A stretch of 7,482 nt of DNA from an uncultured Ignavibacteriales bacterium. Lineage in GTDB: Bacteria; Bacteroidota; Ignavibacteria; Ignavibacteriales; Ignavibacteriaceae. Under the pieces are notes generated by a model, which worked only from the letters and a program-made list of their open reading frames with translations, had not been told where the DNA came from and ran no database searches. Below are positions 1 through 5,048 of this stretch, one piece after another (the stretch's first letter is position 1; each line of letters starts with the position of its first letter). Location of the stretch: assembly GCA_913053915.1 (NCBI GenBank), contig CAJXGP010000085.1, positions 1 through 7,482 of the forward strand. Direction: 5' to 3'. A program made the position numbers and the translations under genes.

Positions 1-1
1 C

Positions 2-29
2 AATATTGAACAAATTACAAATCAATATT
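2..29. repeat. 8-bp perfect inverted repeat at window edge
   Basis: AATATTGA (2-9) and TCAATATT (22-29) are perfect reverse complements separated by 12 nt. A short T-rich stretch follows. It could be the weak terminator of a gene left of the window or a regulator site for the exporter gene. The arms are almost all A/T, so chance is a real possibility. Confidence 0.3.
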
Positions 30-73
30 TTCTGCCAAATAATACACGAATATTTATGATAAGATACTAAATT

Positions 74-92
74 GAGTGATTGTCAATTACTC
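74..92. promoter_or_regulatory. Candidate operator: 19-bp 9-1-9 dyad
   Basis: GAGTGATTGTCAATTACTC is a dyad centred on T83 in which 8 of 9 position pairs are complementary; the exception, G78/T88, is a G-T pair. It covers the putative -35 hexamer of the exporter promoter, where a repressor would block transcription. The 9-1-9 geometry is that of Fur-superfamily boxes, but the bases do not match the Escherichia coli Fur consensus. The regulator is therefore unknown. Confidence 0.4.
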
Positions 93-108
93 TTCATCAA
101 AGGATAAT
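80..108 (+). promoter_or_regulatory. Putative sigma-70-like promoter of exporter-osmC unit
   Basis: TTGTCA (80-85) and GATAAT (103-108) each match 5 of 6 consensus positions (TTGACA, TATAAT) and are 17 bp apart. Transcription would begin near 115, leaving a leader of under 30 nt that contains the SD. That leader is too short for a riboswitch, so control would act on initiation, possibly through the overlapping dyad at 74-92. Confidence 0.4.
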
Positions 109-122
109 TAAAATATAGTAGA

Positions 123-128
123 AGGAGG
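123..128 (+). promoter_or_regulatory. Strong SD with long spacing before exporter
   Basis: A perfect AGGAGG lies 13 nt before the ATG at 142, longer than the usual 5-9 nt. No ATG, GTG or TTG lies in frame between the SD and 142, so the start stands despite the spacing. Confidence 0.6.
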
Positions 129-141
129 AAGTAATATCGAT

Positions 142-984
142 ATGATAAATGCAGCAAAGGATGTGCTTTTGGAAAGCTTCCAAATAACGTTGTTTGTCTT
201 AATAATGATGATAACCGTTGATCTGGTAAATGTATGGGCACGCGGGAAGTTGGCTTCTATCCTACATACTGAATCTAAATGGAAGCAATACATAGTCACT
301 TCTTTCATTGGCTCTATACCTGGAGATGTAGGAGCATTTGCTGTCGTTAGCCTATACATTTACGGAATGATTGGGTTCAGCACACTCAGCGGCGCTATGC
401 TGGCCGGTTCAGGTGATGGAGCTTTTGTTATGTTGGCAATGTTTCCGAAAACAGCAATTTTTCTTTTTATTACTTTGTTTATTGTCGGTATTTTTGCAGG
501 AAGGGTTACTGATTATTTAGTTGGAAAATTTAAAATAAAAGTTTCACAAGGCTGTGGAGTTAAGCAGTATCATAAAGAACATGAAAATTATAGGCATTAT
601 CTTAAAGAGCATGTTTGGAATCACATAATACGTAAACATCTTTGGAAAATCTTTCTTTGGACGTTCGGTGCTTTATTTTTACTGAATATCGGTCTTTCGC
701 ATTGGCATATCCAAAAGTTAGCGTCTGAATATACATTGTTGCTGCTTTTTGTGGGCGCTTTAATCGGGCTTATCCCTGAATCCTCACCTAACTTAATTAT
801 TATTACTATGTTTGCCGGCGGTTTAATTCCCTTTTCAGTATTATTTACTAATTCAATAGTACAGAACGGTCATGGTTTGTTACCGTTGTTGTCTTACTCG
901 GTAAAAGATTCTATTTTAATTAAGTTATTTAATTTTTCCTTTGGGATTACTTTAGGATTAATACTCTATTCTATCGGGATTTAA
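142..984 (+). CDS. Putative 10TM-type heavy-metal/arsenic exporter (ArsP_2, PF11449-like)
   Basis: This 280-residue polytopic inner-membrane protein probably exports a metal or metalloid; relatives are annotated as putative manganese transporters or arsenic efflux proteins, and the substrate is not established. Hydrophobic segments lie near residues 12-32, 52-75, 94-120, 167-186, 197-212, 218-240 and 262-280. The family pattern is clear: SIPGD (58-62), VVSLY (68-72), GSGDGAFVMLAMFPKTA (89-105), LIPESSPN (210-217), GLIPFSVL (227-234) and QNGHGLLPLL (241-250). From memory, relatives usually have PGC, GDE, PESGPH and QDGHG, so four polar positions look altered here. The loop between the two halves (about 130-166) carries six histidines (144, 147, 152, 157, 161, 166) and the only cysteine (138). 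The ATG follows an AGGAGG (123-128) with a long 13-nt spacer, and an in-frame TAA at 109-111 excludes a distant upstream start. The OsmC gene follows after 42 bp. Family membership is confident; function is not. Confidence 0.82.
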   Translation: MINAAKDVLLESFQITLFVLIMMITVDLVNVWARGKLASILHTESKWKQYIVTSFIGSIPGDVGAFAVVSLYIYGMIGFSTLSGAMLAGSGDGAFVMLAMFPKTAIFLFITLFIVGIFAGRVTDYLVGKFKIKVSQGCGVKQYHKEHENYRHYLKEHVWNHIIRKHLWKIFLWTFGALFLLNIGLSHWHIQKLASEYTLLLLFVGALIGLIPESSPNLIIITMFAGGLIPFSVLFTNSIVQNGHGLLPLLSYSVKDSILIKLFNFSFGITLGLILYSIGI

Positions 985-1026
985 ATACTTCAAACTTTAT
1001 CATTTAAAATATAGAAAGGGAAAATA

Positions 1027-1464
1027 ATGGCTACAAAAAAAGCTTTTATAAAACAGCTTAGAGGAATAACGCTTGTCGGAAAAGCCGATTCGAATCATTG
1101 GATAACAATGGACGGACCCGAGCAATTTGGAGGTAGCAATGCGGGTATTCGACCAAAAGAATTATTACTTCTCGGGCTTGGTGGTTGCACCGGAAACGAT
1201 GTGGCTTCAATACTTGCTAAAAAAAGAGTGAAACTTGATGGATTTGAAATGAAAATTCAAGCTGAGGAAACTGAAGAGCACCCAAAGGTTTTTACTGATG
1301 TACATATAGAATATATTTTCTATGGTAATAATATAAATACCAAAGATGTTGAAAGAGCGATTGAACTTTCACAAACAAAATATTGCGGTGTAACTAAAAT
1401 GTTTGAGAAGGCTATGAAAGTTACTCATTCATACAGAATTGAATCCGGCGAAAAGAATAAATAA
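1027..1464 (+). CDS. OsmC family protein (OsmC/YhfA-like)
   Basis: The 145-residue product has the usual length of a single-domain OsmC/Ohr-superfamily protein. These cytoplasmic dimers are often thiol peroxidases that reduce organic hydroperoxides. The first conserved block is RPKELLLLGLGGCTGND (42-58) with Cys54, and the second is TKYCGVTKMF (117-126) with Cys120. These are the two redox-active cysteines of the superfamily, and both are present. The RP-E-LLL..LGGC pattern fits the OsmC/YhfA branch better than Ohr. The ATG is preceded by GAAAGGG (1014-1020) at 6 nt. The gene lies 42 bp after the putative metal exporter with no visible terminator between them, so a joint role in metal or oxidant stress is likely but inferred. 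Substrate and physiological reductant cannot be read from the sequence. Confidence 0.88.
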   Translation: MATKKAFIKQLRGITLVGKADSNHWITMDGPEQFGGSNAGIRPKELLLLGLGGCTGNDVASILAKKRVKLDGFEMKIQAEETEEHPKVFTDVHIEYIFYGNNINTKDVERAIELSQTKYCGVTKMFEKAMKVTHSYRIESGEKNK

Positions 1465-1483
1465 AAGGAAGATCATAGAATCC

Positions 1484-1544
1484 ATTTCAATTCCTAAGCG
1501 GAAGATTTCTCACATTCGTTCAAGATGACAGAGAGAGTTGAAAT
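1484..1544. repeat. 61-bp degenerate palindromic intergenic repeat
   Basis: ATTTCAA (1484-1490) and TTGAAAT (1538-1544) form perfect 7-bp terminal inverted repeats, and imperfect complementarity continues inward. The core at 1503-1530 contains TTCGTTCAAGATGACA, which resembles interspersed repeats common in bacterial intergenic DNA and the core of the element at 4903-5028. It lies between convergent genes, where a fold could also help end transcription. No flanking target-site duplication is visible. Confidence 0.45.
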
Positions 1545-1630
1545 ATTATTTTGAAGAAATAACAGCACCTAAATTGAGATTTCGGATGATAAACTAAAAC
1601 AAATAAGAATAGAAAAAAAAGCCTATATTT

Positions 1631-2758
1631 TTATTTTACACATTTTTTAAGAACATTACTTAAATCGGTTATTAAATCATCGGGATGTTCAAGACCGATA
1701 GATAAACGTAAAAGATTAACGGGAGTTTTAGAATCGGCGCCTTCAACAGAAGCCCGATGTTCAATCAAGCTTTCCGTGCCGCCTAAACTCGTTGCGCGGG
1801 TAAAGACTCTGGTTCCGGCGGCTACATTCATTGCATCTGTTTCAGAACCATTAATTTGAAAGGAGATCATTCCGCCGTACAATTTCATTTGATTTGCCGC
1901 AGTCTGATGTCCCGGATGTGTCGGTAAACCGGGATAATAAACTTTTGAAATACAAGGATGTTTATTTAAGAACTCGGCAATTTTAAAAGCGCTTTCGGAT
2001 TGATAACGGATTCGTAAAGGTAAAGTTTGAATTCCTCTTAAAACCAGCCAGCATTCAAATGGGGAAGGAACTGCACCGCCGGACTTTTGCATTTGTTTGA
2101 TATTCTTAAATATTTCACTATCCTCTTTGGAGATAACAATTCCACCAAGGACATCGCTATGCCCGCCTAAATATTTTGTAGTTGCATGTAAAATCAGGTC
2201 AATGCCAAATTTAAACGGTTGCTGTAGAACAGGCGTTCCCCATGTATTGTCGCAAATTGTTACTGCTCCGTATGCGTGACTAATTTGTGATATACTTTGC
2301 AAGTCGGTTATTTTTAACATTGGATTCGAAGGAGTTTCAATCCAAATTAACTTAGTATTTTTAGTAATCGCTTTTTCAACATTTTTAGGGCTAGTCATAT
2401 CAATAAACGAAAAAGTAATCTCCCATTTAGCAAAAAGTTTTATCAGTTTCCTATTTCCATGATAAAGATCATCCGGAGCAATAAGATGATCACCCGGTGA
2501 AAGAGTTTGAAATACACTCATTGCAGCGGCGGACCCGGAGGAAAAAGCAGCAGCGCCGAAACCATTTTCCAAATCTGTAATGCATTTTTCAAGAGATTCC
2601 CGGTTAGGATTATTATCACGAGTATAACTGTAGCCGGCCGGATAATCCCCGTTTACATTTCTCTCAAAAGTTGTTGAAAGATAAATCGGTGGAACAATAG
2701 CTTTTGTTGAAGGATCAACGCTCCTTCCGGAATGAACCGAACGTGTTTCTATTTTCAT
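1631..2758 (-). CDS. Cystathionine gamma-synthase/lyase-type PLP enzyme (Cys/Met metabolism family)
   Basis: The 375-residue protein is a full-length fold-type I PLP enzyme of the transsulfuration family, cytoplasmic and normally a homotetramer. Visible signatures are YSYTRDNNPNR (43-53), whose Tyr45 and Arg47 bind the PLP phosphate of the neighbouring subunit; the glycine/serine loop SSGSAAA (73-79); Tyr99, which stacks on PLP; Asp170 in CDNTW; the Schiff-base Lys195 in HATTKYLGGHSD (191-202); and the substrate-carboxylate Arg351 in NLLRLSIG (348-355). Residues 48-53 read DNNPNR where NPTR is more usual. Sequence alone does not separate cystathionine gamma-synthase (cysteine plus an activated homoserine ester), gamma-lyase and O-acetylhomoserine sulfhydrylase, so no symbol is given. 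No SD precedes the ATG. The thioredoxin-like gene ends 29 bp upstream on the same strand, so the two are probably co-transcribed. Its 3' end converges on the OsmC gene. Confidence 0.9.
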   Translation of the reverse strand: MKIETRSVHSGRSVDPSTKAIVPPIYLSTTFERNVNGDYPAGYSYTRDNNPNRESLEKCITDLENGFGAAAFSSGSAAAMSVFQTLSPGDHLIAPDDLYHGNRKLIKLFAKWEITFSFIDMTSPKNVEKAITKNTKLIWIETPSNPMLKITDLQSISQISHAYGAVTICDNTWGTPVLQQPFKFGIDLILHATTKYLGGHSDVLGGIVISKEDSEIFKNIKQMQKSGGAVPSPFECWLVLRGIQTLPLRIRYQSESAFKIAEFLNKHPCISKVYYPGLPTHPGHQTAANQMKLYGGMISFQINGSETDAMNVAAGTRVFTRATSLGGTESLIEHRASVEGADSKTPVNLLRLSIGLEHPDDLITDLSNVLKKCVK

Positions 2759-2787
2759 AGTTAATTTTATATGAGTTAATTTCGAAA

Positions 2788-3411
2788 TTAAATTGAGGTT
2801 ATTCTCGTTGTTACCTTTGATAAAATATTAATAAATTCATTTTCAATACTTTTCCCGCGGTTTTTCCCGTACCACAGGTGAAGTTTTTCATAAAGCTCGG
2901 GTTTAACAATCCCTTCATTTTTCCATTTTAAAATCAATTCTTGAGCCTCTTTGGGTCTGGGTCCCCAAGTAAAAAGTTCAATTCCGTCGTAATCAAAGGC
3001 AACAAGTTTTGGGATAATTCTTGAGCCGTTAGTCAAATATTCATCCATTATATCTAAATTGGTGTCTCTTAAAATTATCCGCAAATTGATGTTAGGATTC
3101 ACTTCCGCTATTTTAGCTATGTAAGGTAGATTTTGGGCTGAATCTCCGCACCAGCTTTCGGCTAAAACCATCCAAAGCTGTCTTCCGGAAATCATGCCTA
3201 TAACTTGGTTTAATTTTGGAGCTATGATATAACTATTTTCAATTCTTTTGCTCCTTTGAAAATTTAATTTTTTATATTCAAATAATTCGCGTGAACTTTC
3301 ATCTAACTTATCGATGTTGGTTGTGTCTATTTCGTTTTTAAACATATCCATATATTCCGGATAACTCTTGCCATTATGCGGTCTTCCGTCAAGGAAAAAT
3401 TGTTTTGCCAT
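2788..3411 (-). CDS. Thioredoxin family protein, WCGD type (Thioredoxin_9-like)
   Basis: The 207-residue protein has an N-terminal helical extension (1-75) and then a thioredoxin-like fold. The active-site region is AESWCGDSAQNLP (84-96). Only one cysteine, Cys88, is present; the resolving position holds Ser91, so this is not a classical CxxC oxidoreductase. The WCGD motif is typical of the PF14595-like family, so the missing second cysteine is normal. The cis-proline loop is RIIPKLV (131-137), and WGPRP (149-153) is another family mark. No signal peptide is seen, so it is probably cytoplasmic. The start is well supported by GGAGGA (minus strand, 3418-3423) 6 nt before the ATG. The PLP enzyme follows 29 bp downstream, hinting at a link to sulfur metabolism. 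The biochemical activity of this family is not settled. Confidence 0.82.
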   Translation of the reverse strand: MAKQFFLDGRPHNGKSYPEYMDMFKNEIDTTNIDKLDESSRELFEYKKLNFQRSKRIENSYIIAPKLNQVIGMISGRQLWMVLAESWCGDSAQNLPYIAKIAEVNPNINLRIILRDTNLDIMDEYLTNGSRIIPKLVAFDYDGIELFTWGPRPKEAQELILKWKNEGIVKPELYEKLHLWYGKNRGKSIENEFINILSKVTTRITSI

Positions 3412-3722
3412 TATTTATCCTCCGTTAATAAAATCTTATTTTCTAAATTACAAATATTTCCCGAATGATTTTGTCATTCCCGTTACATTATAAGGAATAA
3501 CTAAAATCCGCTAAAATTTTATTAATATTCAAACTAACCGGTCATATAGAGTCCGGTAAATTAGCCTGTGATAGCAGGAGTTAATGATAATTCGAATGAT
3601 GTGCGATAATCATTGCAGTAGTAGAACCGGTACGTTGAATAATCTTTGTACTTCATTTAGTCGATTAATATTGTAAATTTATAATTGTAATAAAGTCTAA
3701 ATGATAAAAAGTTATTATCAAA
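3412..3722. other. 311-bp divergent intergenic region with short inverted repeats
   Basis: No ORF is supported between the divergent thioredoxin-like and DUF2203 genes. The region holds the thioredoxin SD and several short dyads: GAATGA/TCATTC inside 3463-3479, ATTCC/GGAAT (3476-3480 and 3494-3498), ACCGG/CCGGT (3537-3541 and 3553-3557) and AATGAT/ATCATT (3595-3600 and 3609-3614). A perfect TATAAT lies at 3680-3685, about 38 bp before the DUF2203 start, but no good -35 accompanies it. The GTCATTCCCG stretch resembles fragments of common interspersed repeats. Both promoters must lie here, but neither can be placed securely. Confidence 0.5.
3702..3720. promoter_or_regulatory. Fur-box-like 19-bp dyad abutting DUF2203 start
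   Basis: TGATAAAAAGTTATTATCA is a 9-1-9 dyad with 8 of 9 complementary pairs and outer arms TGATAA/TTATCA, like the outer parts of Fur/PerR-type boxes. It ends 2 nt before the ATG at 3723, where an SD would normally sit. It may be an operator, or at the RNA level a weak hairpin over the ribosome entry site. AT-richness makes chance dyads more likely. Confidence 0.35.
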
Positions 3723-4106
3723 ATGATTACCGAAACAAAATATTTTACTCCTTTGCGTGCTAACCAGACTCTACCCCTTGTAAGAAAGATAATTAGAGAT
3801 ATTTTAGATACAAGTACAGAAGTAATCGATAGTCCGGATAAATTTAACGAAGAAGGGGGATATAAAGAAGAAGTACGTAAGAAGATAGATGAAATTTTTG
3901 GTTTTATTAAAGAATTGGAAGAAATAGGTTGCTACTATAAAGATTATAATTTTACAGTTGGTTTAGTTGATTTTCCGGCAATTATAGATGGTCATGAAGT
4001 TTTCCTTTGCTGGCGAAGTGATGAAGCAGAAGTAGAATATTATCACTCCGTTGAGAAGGGATATGTCGATAGAAAACCAATACCTGTGGAGTATCTTAAT
4101 GAATGA
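3723..4106 (+). CDS. DUF2203 family protein
   Basis: The 127-residue cytoplasmic protein matches the DUF2203 family pattern in full. It begins with KYFTPLRANQTLPLVRKI (6-23), where relatives have YFT..EAN.LLP.V. A charged helical middle follows (about 20-68), then EIGCYYKDYNFTVGLVDFPA (67-86), HEVFLCWRSDE (91-101), EVEYYHSVEKGYVDRKPI (103-120). The invariant-looking GLVDFP and LCW blocks are intact. No function is established for the family. An in-frame TAA at 3705-3707 rules out any standard upstream start, so the ATG at 3723 is the first possible one, and it has no SD. It stands alone on the plus strand, with divergent and convergent neighbours, so it is probably monocistronic. Confidence 0.85.
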   Translation: MITETKYFTPLRANQTLPLVRKIIRDILDTSTEVIDSPDKFNEEGGYKEEVRKKIDEIFGFIKELEEIGCYYKDYNFTVGLVDFPAIIDGHEVFLCWRSDEAEVEYYHSVEKGYVDRKPIPVEYLNE

Positions 4107-4453
4107 TTTTTTACTATTATTCACTATTTGAAAACTTGAAAATGATCTTTTTAGATACATTGCAAAAATCCTTATTTATTTAAATCCGGAAATGAACATT
4201 AAAAACGTAAAAATTTCCGTTACTGATAATTTCAATTTTAAAAAAATAAATGATAGTTCCGCCTTTTCAAGCTGCATTTATTTAAATTGACAATGAAACT
4301 CAAATCCCATCAAGTATTTATTCAAGAATAAAAAGAACCTTTGGTAATCATTTTAGAAAATCTATTTTTAACTTTGAATAACTTTTATTTTCGAATTTCC
4401 AATAATTGGTATAGAATAAATATTTACGGCTTTCAAATATTCAGTACACCGGT
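4107..4453. other. 347-bp convergent intergenic region, largely featureless
   Basis: This AT-rich gap lies between the 3' ends of the DUF2203 and lipoprotein genes. I see no ORF, RNA gene or repeat related to those elsewhere in the window, apart from the AT-only inverted repeat at 4419-4441. Both flanking transcripts must end here. Confidence 0.5.
4419..4441 (-). terminator. Weak candidate terminator of lipoprotein gene
   Basis: AATATTT (4419-4425) and AAATATT (4435-4441) form a perfect 7-bp stem with a 9-nt loop. It starts 12 nt past the lipoprotein stop on the minus strand. The stem has no G-C pair and the following U-tract is poor, so intrinsic termination would be weak at best. Confidence 0.22.
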
Positions 4454-4882
4454 TTAATCTTTAATTTGAAACTTTGTTACAGTACCGGCAAATTGACCCG
4501 AATTAGCATCATGAACGCGGAATATCAATTGATAATTGCCTTTCGAATATGTCGAATTCAAATCAAATTGAACAGAAAGATCAACATCGGAAAATTTTTC
4601 TTTCCGGGATTCATCCATGAACTTAGTGACAAGAGATTTGACCGTATCCCCTTCAGGCGTTACTACATCAATCTCATAAAATAAAGAAGCATTATAAAGA
4701 TTATTCTTCTCCTTTTGCACAAATCCTTTTACTCTGGCGGTAGCTTCAACTTCATAGCTGCTCCCTAAATTATATGTAGATGCTTCGACATGGTAAACTT
4801 CTAAATCTGATTTTTTCTTATTTGAACATGCCGTCAAAAGGACAAGCGTTATTGCTAATAAAATAAAAACTTTCATATTCAT
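4454..4882 (-). CDS. Small putative lipoprotein, unrecognised family
   Basis: The 142-residue product has a lipoprotein signal peptide: a short positive start (MNMK), a hydrophobic core (about 5-16) and a lipobox LTAC (16-19) with lipidated Cys19. Ser20 at +2 is compatible with outer-membrane sorting in many Gram-negatives, although sorting rules differ in Bacteroidota-like bacteria. The mature part (about 123 residues) is lysine-rich just after the cysteine and then has alternating polar/hydrophobic stretches (YEVEATARVKGF, LFYEIDVVTPEGD, YQLIFRVHD, TVTKFQIKD), suggesting a small beta-sandwich. No catalytic motif is seen and I do not recognise the family. The start may be Met1 or Met3; no SD precedes either. 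It lies downstream of serC on the same strand but is separated by the inverted-repeat element at 4903-5028, so it may be transcribed separately. Confidence 0.75.
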   Translation of the reverse strand: MNMKVFILLAITLVLLTACSNKKKSDLEVYHVEASTYNLGSSYEVEATARVKGFVQKEKNNLYNASLFYEIDVVTPEGDTVKSLVTKFMDESRKEKFSDVDLSVQFDLNSTYSKGNYQLIFRVHDANSGQFAGTVTKFQIKD

Positions 4883-4902
4883 TTTTATGAAAAATAATAA
4901 TG

Positions 4903-5028
4903 AAGTTGTCCAAAAAGTCGGAACTTTTCATCCTGAACAAAGCGAAGGATATCTTTAAAACGCTAATTCTCAGAACCTTAGTTGCTCCATTCCTCAGAAT
5001 GGAAATAAAGTTTACATTTGGACAACTT
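4903..5028. repeat. 126-bp MITE-like inverted-repeat element
   Basis: AAGTTGTCCAAA (4903-4914) and TTTGGACAACTT (5017-5028) are perfect 12-bp terminal inverted repeats. Inside are a second hairpin, TCCATTC/GAATGGA with a 4-nt loop (4986-5003), and ATCCT/AGGAT around an AGCGA core (4930-4950). The core resembles the widespread intergenic repeat type with a TTCGCT..GTTCAGGATGA pattern and aligns partly with the core at 1503-1530. No coding capacity and no target-site duplication are visible. It separates serC from the lipoprotein gene and may affect transcript processing. Confidence 0.6.
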
Positions 5029-5048
5029 TCTGCTAAGTTAGATAAAAA

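Noticed and set aside
99..111. AAAGGATAATTAA as an SD of an upstream start for the exporter; the same 13 bases occur before serC (minus strand, 6139-6151)
   Set aside because: No ATG, GTG or TTG follows at suitable spacing in frame, and an in-frame TAA lies at 109-111. The identity is best explained by AT-rich leader composition.
1..141. Manganese (yybP-ykoY-type) riboswitch before the exporter
   Set aside because: The likely transcription start near 115 leaves too short a leader, and no conserved riboswitch core was seen.
108..359. 83-aa minus-strand ORF over the exporter start
   Set aside because: It lies antisense to the conserved N-terminal half of the exporter and has no recognisable domain; it is a shadow of that gene.
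1600..1630. Intrinsic terminator for the PLP enzyme at the minus-strand T8 run (about 1613-1620)
   Set aside because: The T-run is present but no stable stem precedes it on the minus strand.
3145..3159. Missing second active-site cysteine as a sign of a decayed thioredoxin
   Set aside because: The WCGD motif without CxxC is typical of this thioredoxin-like family, the cis-Pro loop is intact and the frame is open, so this is not a pseudogene.
3412..3480. SAM or T-box riboswitch before the thioredoxin/transsulfuration unit
   Set aside because: No S-box or T-box core motifs and no GC-rich multi-helix structure are visible in this AT-rich leader.
3963..4160. 65-aa minus-strand ORF over the DUF2203 3' half
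   Set aside because: It is antisense to the conserved DUF2203 blocks, has low-complexity content and no SD.
4466..4684. 72-aa plus-strand ORF opposite the lipoprotein gene
   Set aside because: It is antisense to a gene with a clear signal peptide and lipobox, and shows no family pattern or SD.
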